Shown piece after piece: positions 47,615 through 55,447 of a stretch of 64,000 nucleotides of DNA. The translations under genes were made by a program, and so were the position numbers. Positions within the stretch are counted from its first letter, which is position 1. Every line of letters starts with the position of its first letter. This DNA comes from an uncultured cyanobacterium (GTDB taxonomy: Bacteria > Cyanobacteriota > Cyanobacteriia > PCC-6307 > Cyanobiaceae): positions 118,797 to 182,796 of the forward strand of contig CAIXBB010000005.1 in assembly GCA_903917565.1 (NCBI GenBank), written 5' to 3'. Below the pieces are notes generated by a model. The model made no database searches. It was not told the origin of the DNA and saw nothing but the letters and a program-made list of their open reading frames with translations.

Positions 47615-49696
47615 TTGCAGCAACTGGCGTTGTGGTTGTCGGTCGCGTTCGTCAGTCAGACTAATTTGACTATTTTAAAAGCCCGAAATCATTCACGATT
47701 AGTCGCCACGGCTGTTGCCCTGGTCGGCCTCTTCGTGGTGGATCTGGCCCTGACAAGAACCCTGGGAATCACCCTTTTCCCGTACTACTGGATCCCCGTG
47801 GTGCTGGCGGCCTCCTTTGCCACACCGCGCCAGGTGGGCTGGTTCACGAGTGTGGCGATCGTGCTGACCGTCGTCTGGTCGCTGCAGGCTCCTCAGGCCA
47901 CCACACTGGAACTGCTGCTGCGGTTGGCCGGCCTGATCGGGATGGCCTGGGTGTCGATGCATCTGGCCCACGACCTGCAGGCCAAGGAACGGTGCAACAG
48001 GGAGCTCAAGGAGCACTACCAGTTGCTGGCCGAGAACGCCCCGGACGTGGTCCTCAGCAGCGACCGGGACGGGCGGATCGCCTGGATCTCCCCGTCAGTG
48101 CGCCAGCTGCTGGGCCATGACTCCCGCCACCTCCATGGACGGTCGATCGACGCACTGCTGCTGGAGGCGGACCGGGGGCAACTCGATCAGGCCATCGGCC
48201 GGGTTCTTCAGGGGAACAGCAGCACCAGCGAGCTTCGCTTCCTGGCCGCCGACGGGGGCAGTCGCTGGGTCTCCATGGCCCTGCGGCCGGTGCTCGGCAC
48301 CGATGGCGAGGTGTTGGGCATGGTGGGCAGCTGGCGCGACATCCAGAGGGAGGTGGAAGCGCGCCAGGCCGAGGAGCGCACCAAGGCGGCCCTGGCGTCC
48401 TCGGAGGAACGGCTGCGCCTCACGATGGAGAACGCCTCGACCGGCATCGCCCTGCTCGACGCCACCGGCCAGTTCCTCTCCATCAACCCCACCGGCTGCG
48501 GGCTGCTCAACCGGGACGGCGTCGGCCTGGAGGGCCTGACCTGGCAGGCGTTCTCACCGGAAACGGACCAGGCCCGCGAAAGCCCGCTGATGGAGGAACT
48601 CCTCAGCGGTCGGCGCCCCAGCTACCGCCTTCGCAAGCGCATCAACCAGAGGGCCGGCAGCTCCATCTGGGTGGATTGCAGCGTGTCCTGCTCCCGCCAT
48701 GCCGATGGCAGCATGGCCTTCGTGATCGCCCAGTTCAACGACGTGACCGAGATGGTTCAGGCGGAAGCCGCCCTGGCCACCTCGGAGGAGCGCTACCGGC
48801 TGCTGGCGGAGAACTCCAGCGATGTGGTGCTGCTCATCCAGGACGGGGTGATCAGCTGGATCTCCCCTTCCCTCACCTGCATGCTGGGCTGGAAACCGGA
48901 GGAATGGGTCGGCCATTCGCTCAGCCGTTTCATCCCCGCCGACGAGCAACCGGCCCTGGAGCGAGACCTCGACACCCTGGCCGCCGGTCGGACAGTGGTC
49001 AGCCGACTGCAGGCCCTGGCCCACGACCACAGCCACCGCTGGCTGGAATGGCATGCGAGCCCCCACCGGGATCTCGATGGCCGCCTCAACGGCATTGTGG
49101 GCTCCTTCCGCACGGTGGATCAGGAGGTGGCCGCCGAAAGGGAACTGGCCCGCCGTGCCTGCACCGACGAACTGACCGGCCTGGTGAACCGTCACGAGGC
49201 GCTGGAGCAGATCGCCGCCATCGCCGGCCGCGTGCTGCGCCAGGGTGATGCCACCGCCGTGCTGTTCTGTGATCTCGACAATTTCAAGGAGATCAATGAC
49301 ACCTTCGGCCACCTGGCGGGAGACGAACTGCTCAGGACCGTGGCGACAAGGATCCGCATGGGCCTGCGCAGTGGCGACATGGCCGCCCGCATCGGTGGTG
49401 ATGAGCTGATGGTGGTGCTGCAGGGGGTTCGGTGCCTGAGCAATGCGGTGACCATCGCCGAAAAGCTGCGCCGGGCCGTGGCCGAACCGATCATCACCAG
49501 TGCCGGCTACCTGTCGATCACCCTGAGCATCGGCGTCACCCTGGCCCAACCAGACGAAAACCCCGACGAGATCATCTCCAGAGCCGACCGCGCCATGTAC
49601 CGGGCCAAGCAGACCGGGCGCAATCAGGTGCTGGCCTTCACCGAACAGACCGATGCCGCCACAGACCGAAACGCGTCCTGGCAGCCGGTGCTCTGA
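47615..49696 (+). CDS. Membrane-bound PAS-PAS-PAS-GGDEF sensor (diguanylate cyclase-like)
   Basis: A 693-residue protein. The N-terminus (about 1-110) has roughly four membrane helices; then three PAS domains (about 135-255, 265-385, 395-510; ENAPDVVLSSDRDGRIAWIS, ENASTGIALLDATGQFLSI, ENSSDVVLLIQDGVISWIS) and a GGDEF domain (about 515-680). The GGDEF signature is GGDEL rather than GGDEF, with the metal motif CDLDNFKEINDTFGH intact and an I-site RSGD five residues upstream, so it may synthesise c-di-GMP with product inhibition. The start is TTG 47615; TTG 47666 is an alternative. Divergence from hoxE makes an oxygen or redox role attractive but unproven. Confidence 0.88.
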   Translation: MQQLALWLSVAFVSQTNLTILKARNHSRLVATAVALVGLFVVDLALTRTLGITLFPYYWIPVVLAASFATPRQVGWFTSVAIVLTVVWSLQAPQATTLELLLRLAGLIGMAWVSMHLAHDLQAKERCNRELKEHYQLLAENAPDVVLSSDRDGRIAWISPSVRQLLGHDSRHLHGRSIDALLLEADRGQLDQAIGRVLQGNSSTSELRFLAADGGSRWVSMALRPVLGTDGEVLGMVGSWRDIQREVEARQAEERTKAALASSEERLRLTMENASTGIALLDATGQFLSINPTGCGLLNRDGVGLEGLTWQAFSPETDQARESPLMEELLSGRRPSYRLRKRINQRAGSSIWVDCSVSCSRHADGSMAFVIAQFNDVTEMVQAEAALATSEERYRLLAENSSDVVLLIQDGVISWISPSLTCMLGWKPEEWVGHSLSRFIPADEQPALERDLDTLAAGRTVVSRLQALAHDHSHRWLEWHASPHRDLDGRLNGIVGSFRTVDQEVAAERELARRACTDELTGLVNRHEALEQIAAIAGRVLRQGDATAVLFCDLDNFKEINDTFGHLAGDELLRTVATRIRMGLRSGDMAARIGGDELMVVLQGVRCLSNAVTIAEKLRRAVAEPIITSAGYLSITLSIGVTLAQPDENPDEIISRADRAMYRAKQTGRNQVLAFTEQTDAATDRNASWQPVL

Positions 49697-49791
49697 GCGG
49701 GTCAGGAGGCGCGAAAGCAGGAATGATGAGATGCGAGGCGACCCGCTGAGCGCTCCATGATCTCCCTGGCCTGAACACTGAAGCGACCGCC

Positions 49792-50196
49792 ATGAACATT
49801 GTCGGGATCGATCATCTGGTGCTGCGCTGCAGGGATCTGGAGCGCATGGAGCGCTTCTACATCGACGTGCTGGGATGCACCGTATCCCGACGCAACGAAG
49901 CGCTGGGTCTGATCCACCTCAGGGCGGGCAACGGCCTGATCGATCTGGCGGCCATCAACGGGGAACTGGGTCGGCGGGGAGGTGCGGGGCCGGGGGCGGA
50001 AGGCCACAACCTGGATCACGTTTGTCTGCGGATCGAACCCTTCGATGAAGTGGCCTTGCGAGCCCATCTCCGCCGCCATGGCCTCGAGGCCGGACCCCTC
50101 CATCACACCTTCGGGGCCGAGGGCGTCGGACCGGCCCTGTACCTCGAGGATCCGGAGGGGAACAGCATCGAACTCAAGGGCCCTTCCCAAAGCTGA
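49792..50196 (+). CDS. VOC-family (glyoxalase/bleomycin-resistance fold) protein
   Basis: A 134-residue vicinal-oxygen-chelate protein. It begins VGIDHLVLRCRDLERMERFY, contains NLDHVCLRIEPFDE, and ends with YLEDPEGNSIELKG, the usual paired beta-alpha-beta modules with His5-type and Glu metal ligands. Such proteins include glyoxalase I, dioxygenases and antibiotic-binding proteins; the substrate cannot be read. Two modules in one chain of this length suggest a homodimer. Confidence 0.9.
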   Translation: MNIVGIDHLVLRCRDLERMERFYIDVLGCTVSRRNEALGLIHLRAGNGLIDLAAINGELGRRGGAGPGAEGHNLDHVCLRIEPFDEVALRAHLRRHGLEAGPLHHTFGAEGVGPALYLEDPEGNSIELKGPSQS

Positions 50197-50219
50197 ACAG
50201 GCCTCCTGCCAGGGCGGCT

Positions 50220-50465
50220 TCAGCCACGCCAGGTCTTCTGCCGCCCCCCGGGTACCAGGGTGCCGCGTTGACGCCAGAGCGCGGCCGGACTCACCTCGAT
50301 GCCGTGCTGTCTGGCCAGATCGGCCGCTGCCTGGGGCGTTTCGGACGCTTGCAGGGCGGCGGCGAACATCGGATCACGGAGAGCCAGATCCTTCACCCGA
50401 TGCAGGGCTTCGGTGGCATCGGGATGGGCATGGGCACTGGTGCTGGATCGTTCACAGGTGGTCAT
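50220..50465 (-). CDS. Nif11-like domain small peptide
   Basis: An 81-residue protein whose middle resembles the Nif11/nitrile-hydratase leader-like helical domain: RVKDLALRDPMFAAALQ, then PQAAADLARQHGIEVSPAAL. In many cyanobacteria such domains serve as leader regions of ribosomally made, modified peptides; here no double-glycine cleavage site followed by a Cys/Ser-rich core exists (tail GTLVPGGRQKTWRG), and no modification enzyme is nearby. It may instead be a stand-alone Nif11 regulator-type protein. AT-rich DNA lies upstream of the start. Confidence 0.65.
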   Translation of the reverse strand: MTTCERSSTSAHAHPDATEALHRVKDLALRDPMFAAALQASETPQAAADLARQHGIEVSPAALWRQRGTLVPGGRQKTWRG

Positions 50466-50544
50466 GGGATCCTCTCTTCTTCTGTATTCAGCCTAATCAG
50501 AATGAATCGCCCCCAAGATGAGTGATAACACCCATCCCATCGCG

Positions 50545-51204
50545 TCACGTTGTTCGGAAATAGGCCGCCCCCTTGCCACTGCTGGCGGCAGACCCGTAGA
50601 TCTTCGAAGAAGGGAAATATTCGGCCTCCAGCTGCACCTTTGCAGCCACCTCTTCTCCGGCTGTTTCAGCGATGAAGTGCAGGGCGAGATCGATGCCGGA
50701 CGAGATGCCGGCCGCCGTCCAGATGGCCCCGGATCGGGTGAAGCGCTCCTCCACCACCTCCACATCACCGAGGGCCCGCAGGCGCTCCAGGGAGGCCCAG
50801 TGGGTGGTGGCCCGCCTGCCGCTGAGCAGGCCGGCCGCATGCAGCAGAAAGGCCCCTGTGCAGACCGAAAGCACCGCCCGGCAGCTGGCCGACTGGCGCC
50901 GGATGAAGGCGATCAGCTCGGGATTGTCCACCTCGGTGCGGGTGCCGATGCCGCCCGGCACCAGCAACACATCCAGGGGCGGCGCCGTGGCGAAGCTGGC
51001 ATGGGGCAGCAGCACCAGTCCCTTGGCGCAGGTGATCGGGGCCTCGCTCTGGCCGATCAGCAGACATTCCCCGGGGCCGCCAGGCTGGCGCGCCCACAGG
51101 GCAGCCATTTCCCAGGGTCCGATGGCGTCGAGCTCCTCCACCCCCGGGAACAGCAGGAGGCCGAAGGCTCCGGCACCGGCGCTGGTGGAGGCGGCTGATT
51201 CCAT
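50545..51204 (-). CDS. DJ-1/PfpI-superfamily protein (GlxA/isonitrile hydratase-like)
   Basis: A 219-residue class-I glutamine-amidotransferase-like protein. The nucleophile elbow SVCTGAFLLHAAGLLSG supplies the Cys, with RATTHWASLERL following, as in isonitrile hydratases and the sensor half of GlxA regulators. The AraC-type DNA-binding half of GlxA is missing, so an enzyme is more likely. GIGTRTEVDNPELIAF is the substrate-site region. Codon usage is like neighbours until the last 30 codons, which are more AT-rich. Confidence 0.88.
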   Translation of the reverse strand: MESAASTSAGAGAFGLLLFPGVEELDAIGPWEMAALWARQPGGPGECLLIGQSEAPITCAKGLVLLPHASFATAPPLDVLLVPGGIGTRTEVDNPELIAFIRRQSASCRAVLSVCTGAFLLHAAGLLSGRRATTHWASLERLRALGDVEVVEERFTRSGAIWTAAGISSGIDLALHFIAETAGEEVAAKVQLEAEYFPSSKIYGSAASSGKGAAYFRTT

Positions 51205-51265
51205 CGTCGGCCCGGCCCGCAGGCGCGCGGAGGACCCGAGTGTCCCATCAACGGCGGTCTGCGGC

Positions 51266-51565
51266 TCACCCCAGCAGCGCCTGCACGCTGGCCAGCTTGT
51301 CGTCGAGGCTCTGGTGGCGGTCGGTGCGGGTGTTGATCGTCACGGTGGTGAAGATCCGCGGGCAGCCCATCGCGTGCACGGCGACATGGCAGGCCTCGAT
51401 CGCCGCCATCACCGGCGCCCACTCCCCCTCGATGCCGGTGCCGTTGGGGTGCAGCCGGATCGTGAGCCCCGCCTGCTGCAGCACCCGCTCGCAGGTGGCC
51501 ACATAGGACGCCAGGCTCACCCCCACCCCGATCGGCACCACGCAGAGATCGACGATCACCTTCAT
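51266..51565 (-). CDS. MTH1187/YqgV-family thiamine-binding-type protein
   Basis: A 99-residue protein of the MTH1187 (DUF77) family: VIVDLCVVPIGVGVSLASYV, GLTIRLHPNGTGIEGEW, VMAAIEACHVAVHAMG. Family members are ferredoxin-fold tetramers and some bind thiamine. ATG 51565 starts the conserved first strand. It is a cytoplasmic protein with no known partner in this window. Confidence 0.88.
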   Translation of the reverse strand: MKVIVDLCVVPIGVGVSLASYVATCERVLQQAGLTIRLHPNGTGIEGEWAPVMAAIEACHVAVHAMGCPRIFTTVTINTRTDRHQSLDDKLASVQALLG

Positions 51566-51619
51566 GGCGGGAGACGGGCAGGGGCTCAATTGTGGCCGGG
51601 TCGGTGCGGACTCAGAGCG

Positions 51620-51745
51620 TCACCAGGTGCCGATGCTGAACAGCAACTGCAACAGGGCATACCCCGCCAGACAGGTGGCGGCCAGTAGCGGAGCGACATG
51701 AACCAACAGTTGAATCCCACGTTGGCGTTGGTCTAGGTCGGGGGA
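51620..51745 (-). CDS. Possible small membrane protein without clear start
   Basis: The minus-strand frame ending at 51620 reads DQRQRGIQLLVHVAPLLAAT and then CLAGYALLQLLFSIGTW: a basic N-terminal patch followed by a hydrophobic helix, with good codon usage. No ATG, GTG or TTG is in frame at a suitable place upstream, so either an unusual start is used or this is a decayed gene. Conservation in related genomes is the test. Confidence 0.3.
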   Translation of the reverse strand, partial: SPDLDQRQRGIQLLVHVAPLLAATCLAGYALLQLLFSIGTW

Positions 51746-51850
51746 GACCCCAGGGAAAGGCCATGGGGGCCCTGCGTGTGGAGAGCCACAGACACAGTTG
51801 GTGATGAACTTTTGTCCTGTAAGGCGTGGTTCGCGGCCCGAATCCCAGCA

Positions 51851-51934
51851 TGGGGGCAGGGGGACTTGAACCCCCACAGCCTTGCGGCCTGCGGATTTTA
51901 AGTCCGCTGCGTCTACCAATTTCGCCATGCCCCC
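51851..51934 (-). tRNA. tRNA-Leu (anticodon UAA), intronless
   Basis: An 84-nt class II tRNA. The acceptor stem pairs GGGGGCA with TGCCCCC, the anticodon loop is CTTAAAA (anticodon TAA), and a long variable arm (GGCCGCAAGGCTG) precedes the T-arm GGGGGTTCAAGTCCCC. Many cyanobacteria carry a group I intron in this gene at the anticodon; none is present here, which agrees with picocyanobacteria. It lies only 41 bases upstream of ndhL on the opposite strand. Confidence 0.96.
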
Positions 51935-51974
51935 GCGGGGGGATCCTAGATTCCTTGAACTTCGCGAAACCCCG

Positions 51975-52214
51975 GTGGCCCTCAGCAGCCTCCCGCTCGA
52001 CACCCTGCTGGTGATCGGCGCCTATCTGGCCCTGGCCGGGGCCTACCTGGTGGTGGTACCCCTGGCCCTCTACTGGTGGATGCACAAGCGCTGGTATCAG
52101 ATGGGCAAAATCGAGCGCACCGCCATCTACGGCCTGGTGTTCCTGTTCTTCCCGGGGCTCATCCTGTTCGCCCCCTTCCTCAACCTGCGCATGGCTGGCC
52201 AGGGCGAGGCCTGA
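51975..52214 (+). CDS. ndhL: NAD(P)H-quinone oxidoreductase subunit L
   Basis: A 79-residue membrane subunit of NDH-1, the cyanobacterial complex I used in respiration, cyclic electron flow and CO2 uptake. It shows two hydrophobic helices with the conserved [19 protein letters not shown] between them and the [16 protein letters not shown] motif. The start is GTG 51975. The order ndhL, DUF3007, trpA is a recurring cyanobacterial arrangement and supports the call. Confidence 0.93.
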   Translation: MALSSLPLDTLLVIGAYLALAGAYLVVVPLALYWWMHKRWYQMGKIERTAIYGLVFLFFPGLILFAPFLNLRMAGQGEA

Positions 52215-52217
52215 TCG

Positions 52218-52553
52218 GTGACCCGCGCACAGGCGATCCTGCTGGGCTTTGTGCTGTTCGGCATCGGCGGCGGGGGCTACTGGGTATTCCGCTCCAGCGG
52301 CCTGGAGGGCTTCTCCCCCGGCATCGCCGCCTCAGCCCTGCTGATGCTGGTGGTTCTCGGCTGGACCGCGAGCTACCTGCTGCGGGTGGTGGGCGGCAAG
52401 ATGACCTACATGGAGCAGCGGCGTCGGTACCGGGCTGCCTACGACGCTGTCACCGACGACGAGCTGCAGCGGAAATTCGACGCCATGGGCCCCGAGGAGC
52501 AGGCGAGGCTGCTGGCGGAGGTGGGTCAGCTGCAGGCCGATGCGGACATGTGA
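52218..52553 (+). CDS. DUF3007-family membrane protein
   Basis: A 111-residue protein starting at GTG 52218, three bases after ndhL. Two hydrophobic helices (ILLGFVLFGIGGGGYWVF and ASALLMLVVLGWTASYLL) are followed by a charged tail (QRRRYRAAYDAVTDDELQRK). This family is restricted largely to cyanobacteria and plastids and is linked by position to ndhL; a role in NDH-1 assembly or membrane function is likely but not shown. Confidence 0.88.
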   Translation: MTRAQAILLGFVLFGIGGGGYWVFRSSGLEGFSPGIAASALLMLVVLGWTASYLLRVVGGKMTYMEQRRRYRAAYDAVTDDELQRKFDAMGPEEQARLLAEVGQLQADADM

Positions 52554-52616
52554 GCGCCGCGGTCGACCCACGGACGACCCCATAGGCTCAGAGGCCCCGT
52601 CCTGCCTTCCGGCCCG

Positions 52617-53462
52617 ATGAGCGTCACCGCCACCGCCGGCCCTGCCACCGTCCCCACACCGATCCAGCAGCGCTTCGCCGCCCTGCGGGCAGAAGGTCGC
52701 TGTGCCCTGATGCCCTTTCTGATGGCGGGAGACCCCGATCTGACGATCACCGCCGCCAGCCTGCTGGCCCTGCAGGCCGCCGGCGCCGACCTGATCGAAC
52801 TGGGCATCCCCTACAGCGATCCACTGGCGGATGGCCCGGTGATCCAGGCCGCCGCCAGCCGTGCCCTGGCCGCCGGCACCACCCCGGGCCGGGTGCTGGC
52901 GATGCTGGCCTCCCTGCGGGGCCAGCTCACCCTGCCGGTGGTGCTCTTCACCTACAGCAACCCCCTGCTCAACCGGGGCATGGAGACCTTCTGCCGCGAG
53001 GCCGCCGCCGCCGGCGCCGCCGGCCTGGTGGTGCCGGATCTGCCCCTGGAGGAGGCCCAGAAACTCTCCGGCATCGCGGCCGGCCATGGCCTGGATCTGG
53101 TGCTGCTGGTGGCCCCCAACACCCCGGCCGAGCGGATGGCCCGCATCCATACCGCCAGCCGAGGCTTTACTTACCTGGTGAGCGTCACCGGGGTGACGGG
53201 GGTGCGCACCAGCCTGGAAACGCGGGTGGGTCCACTGGTGCAGCAACTGCGGCAGCTGGGCCCCACGCCGGTGGCCGTGGGCTTCGGCATCGCCACCGGC
53301 GAGCAGGCCCTTCAGGTGCGCCGCTGGGGCGGCGACGGCGCCATCGTGGGCAGCGCCCTGGTGCGGCGCATGGCCCAGGCCCACCAGAGCGGGGCCGATG
53401 TGGCCGCCGATGCCGGCGCCTTCGCCGCCGACCTGCGCGCAGCCCTCGACCAACCCCTCTAG
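52617..53462 (+). CDS. trpA: Tryptophan synthase alpha chain
   Basis: A 281-residue TIM-barrel that cleaves indole-3-glycerol phosphate to indole and glyceraldehyde 3-phosphate. Motifs: [35 protein letters not shown] (catalytic Glu and the Asp60-equivalent), [12 protein letters not shown], and the phosphate-loop regions [13 protein letters not shown] and [10 protein letters not shown]. It starts at ATG 52617 and is the last gene of the ndhL-DUF3007-trpA run. Confidence 0.97.
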   Translation: MSVTATAGPATVPTPIQQRFAALRAEGRCALMPFLMAGDPDLTITAASLLALQAAGADLIELGIPYSDPLADGPVIQAAASRALAAGTTPGRVLAMLASLRGQLTLPVVLFTYSNPLLNRGMETFCREAAAAGAAGLVVPDLPLEEAQKLSGIAAGHGLDLVLLVAPNTPAERMARIHTASRGFTYLVSVTGVTGVRTSLETRVGPLVQQLRQLGPTPVAVGFGIATGEQALQVRRWGGDGAIVGSALVRRMAQAHQSGADVAADAGAFAADLRAALDQPL

Positions 53463-53467
53463 GCGCT

Positions 53468-53587
53468 CTACAGCACAGGAGCACAGGCGCTCAGTGACAG
53501 CAGCAGCACCAGGGCAGCCAGCAGCGACGCCTGGATCAGAGCAACTGTCGGGGGTCTGGCAGGGGCTTGCATGGCAGGGGTCTGCAT
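53468..53587 (-). CDS. Micro-ORF encoding a 39-residue hydrophobic peptide with a lipobox
   Basis: Minus-strand ATG 53587 to TAG 53468 encodes MQTPAMQAPARPPTVALIQA followed by SLLAALVLLLSLSACAPVL. A single hydrophobic helix ends in LSAC, a perfect lipobox, leaving only CAPVL as the mature part, which recalls very small lipoproteins such as entericidins or bacteriocin lysis peptides. The first ten residues are two 5-residue repeats from a 15-bp DNA repeat. A GGAGGAG box lies about 14 bases upstream, farther than ideal. Codons are typical for this genome. It may also be a non-lipidated single-span peptide. Confidence 0.5.
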   Translation of the reverse strand: MQTPAMQAPARPPTVALIQASLLAALVLLLSLSACAPVL

Positions 53588-53595
53588 GGCAGGGG
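53558..53595. repeat. 15-bp tandem repeat, 2.5 copies
   Basis: GGCAGGGGCTTGCAT (53558-53572) and GGCAGGGGTCTGCAT (53573-53587) are followed by a partial third copy GGCAGGGG (53588-53595). The period of 15 keeps the reading frame of the minus-strand micro-ORF and adds one 5-residue unit per copy. Confidence 0.85.
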
Positions 53596-53619
53596 AGCGA
53601 CTCCTCCCATGATGGGTCG

Positions 53620-54255
53620 ATGCATCACGATGGCCTGCCGTTTTCCCCCGCCTGCCTGCGCAACCAGGAGCCGATCCTGACGCTGCTGCGCCGCTGGTTG
53701 GCCCCGAACGCCAGGGTGCTGGAGGTGGGCTCGGGCAGCGGCCAGCACGCCATCCACATGGCCCGCCATCTGCCTGGAGTGCGTTGGCAGCCGAGTGAAC
53801 GCCAGGACTCCATGGCCGGACTGGCCGGACGCATCGCCCAGGAGGGCCAACAGGGGCTGGCCCCTGGGGCCCAGGTGGCGCCGCCGGTCGTGCTGGATGT
53901 CACCGAGGACTGGCCGGCCGGGCCCTTCGAGGCGGTGTTCACCGCCAACACGCTGCACATCATGCCGGCAGCTGCGGTGCCCCACCTGCTGGCCGGCAGT
54001 GTCCAGGTTCTGGCCGCCGCTGGCCTGCTGCTGATCTATGGCCCGTTCCGCTACGGCGATCGCCACACCGCCGCCAGCAATGGGGCCTTCGACGCCCATC
54101 TGCGCCAGCTGGATCCGGCCATGGGGGTGCGCGATGCCGAAGAGCTCCTGGCTGAGGCCGCCCGCCTTGGGCTGCACCTGCAGGTCGATGCGGCGATGCC
54201 GGCCAACAATCGCCTGCTGGTGTTTCAGAGCAGCAGCGAAGGGCGCAGGAGATGA
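53620..54255 (+). CDS. DUF938-family SAM-dependent methyltransferase
   Basis: A 211-residue class I methyltransferase of the DUF938 group. The N-terminus LPFSPACLRNQEPILTLLRR is characteristic, the SAM-binding loop is VLEVGSGSGQHAIHMARHLP, and FTANTLHIMPAAAVPHLL and LIYGPFRYGDRHT follow. The substrate is unknown. ATG 53620 was chosen as the start closest to the conserved domain. Confidence 0.88.
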   Translation: MHHDGLPFSPACLRNQEPILTLLRRWLAPNARVLEVGSGSGQHAIHMARHLPGVRWQPSERQDSMAGLAGRIAQEGQQGLAPGAQVAPPVVLDVTEDWPAGPFEAVFTANTLHIMPAAAVPHLLAGSVQVLAAAGLLLIYGPFRYGDRHTAASNGAFDAHLRQLDPAMGVRDAEELLAEAARLGLHLQVDAAMPANNRLLVFQSSSEGRRR

Positions 54256-54290
54256 AAGGCTGAAGCACGTCCACCCACACCCTGCGGCCT

Positions 54291-54557
54291 ATGAAATTCG
54301 TCCTCTGGGGCACCTACTGCGCTGACGCCCTCGAGCGCCGCACCCCCTACCGCGACGAGCATCTGACCGGACTGCAACGCCAGAAGGACGAGGGCGTGCT
54401 GCTCACCCTGGGGCCCACGGTCGACGCCAGCCACGTCTTCGGCCTCTACGAAGCCGACGACCAGGAGACGGTGGAGAGCCTCGTCAGAGGGGACATCTAT
54501 TGGCGACAGGGCATCTGGACCGCTGTGGAGATCTATCCCTGGATCCAGGCCTTCTGA
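54291..54557 (+). CDS. YCII-related protein
   Basis: An 88-residue dimeric ferredoxin-fold protein of the YciI family: VLWGTYCADALERRTPYRDE, LLTLGPTVDASHVFGLYEAD and DDQETVESLVRGDIYWRQG. The conserved His/Asp pair of the family can be seen at EHLTGL and the GDIYWRQGIW segment. The family is linked to small-molecule transformations but its function is not established. Confidence 0.85.
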   Translation: MKFVLWGTYCADALERRTPYRDEHLTGLQRQKDEGVLLTLGPTVDASHVFGLYEADDQETVESLVRGDIYWRQGIWTAVEIYPWIQAF

Positions 54558-54589
54558 GGCAGGCGGAAGCTGGGGGGGCGACTTCAGCT

Positions 54590-54985
54590 TCAGGTGCGGG
54601 GCCAGCCGTCCTGGGCCTGCTGCCACACCCAGGCGGCCACCGCTTCAGCCCCGCCTTCACCGAGCGCCTCCCCGTAGCCGCCCATCTGCCCGATCCCCGC
54701 CGCCGCGATCGTGGCGATGGCGGCTGGGTTGGCGACACCATTGCGCACCATGGCCGCAAGCTTCAGCGTCTTGCCGAGGCGAATGATGTTGCCTCCCTGG
54801 GCATGGCAGCCGATGCAGTGGGCCTCGAACAGACGGCCGCCGGCTTCGAGACTGGCGACATAAGGATCGCCGGGATCGAGGGCGTCAGCCGGCCGTGGGA
54901 CGCCAAGGGCCGGTGGCGGCAGGATCAGGCCCAGCACCAGGAGCAGGGCCACCAGCACCGACAGCAGCGGGCGCCAGCGGATCAA
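54590..54985 (-). CDS. c-type cytochrome, c6-like
   Basis: A 131-residue class I cytochrome with a signal peptide (LLSVLVALLLVLGLILPPP). The heme motif is CIGCH and the axial methionine is in IGQMGGYGEAL. The body NIIRLGKTLKLAAMVRNGV fits the c6B/c6C-like group rather than classical PetJ, whose ligand segment differs. These proteins are thought to be lumenal electron carriers of uncertain partner. It overlaps the cyAbrB gene upstream by four bases (ATGA), so the two form an operon. Confidence 0.85.
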   Translation of the reverse strand: MIRWRPLLSVLVALLLVLGLILPPPALGVPRPADALDPGDPYVASLEAGGRLFEAHCIGCHAQGGNIIRLGKTLKLAAMVRNGVANPAAIATIAAAGIGQMGGYGEALGEGGAEAVAAWVWQQAQDGWPRT

Positions 54986-55344
54986 TCCTCTTCGTCGGCG
55001 CTGCCTGCGGGGATCAGACGGATCTGTTTGCGGCCCAGCTTGATCTCGAACTCATCGCCGGGCTTGAGATCGAGCATGGCGGTGTAGGCCTTGCCGATGA
55101 GGAGATTGCCGTTGCCCTGCACCGTGGACACGTAGCTGAGCCTGCGCCCCCCTTTCCCAACCTTGCCGGCCGCACCGAACTCGACCCCTTTGGCCTCGAG
55201 CAGGGCCTCGTAGAAGGCGGTGAAGTTCAGGCGTTCGGCGCCATCCTTCTTGGTGGAAACATAGCCACAGGCTCGCACGATCTCGGACTTGCCGACATCG
55301 CCGAGTTCCTTGACCTTGGCCAGCAATTCAGATCCAGTCAGCAT
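54982..55344 (-). CDS. cyAbrB-family transcriptional regulator
   Basis: A 120-residue cyanobacterial AbrB-type protein. The N-terminal half KSEIVRACGYVSTKKDGAER is the conserved cyAbrB segment and the C-terminal half GNLLIGKAYTAMLDLKPGDE carries the AbrB-like fold. In Synechocystis the two cyAbrB proteins influence nitrogen and hydrogenase (hox) genes, so it could act on the hox locus 7-8 kb away; this is inference. The start ATG 55344 sits under an AT-rich stretch (TATGTTTTAGTTCTAACC, minus strand) likely to be its promoter. Confidence 0.9.
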   Translation of the reverse strand: MLTGSELLAKVKELGDVGKSEIVRACGYVSTKKDGAERLNFTAFYEALLEAKGVEFGAAGKVGKGGRRLSYVSTVQGNGNLLIGKAYTAMLDLKPGDEFEIKLGRKQIRLIPAGSADEED

Positions 55345-55447
55345 GGTATGTACGCGGTGTCAGGAGTGTGGTTAGAACTAAAACATACACCAGCGCCATC
55401 AGCCTGCTGCCGAAAGCGGCGACAATCCATGCACATTCACGTCCACG

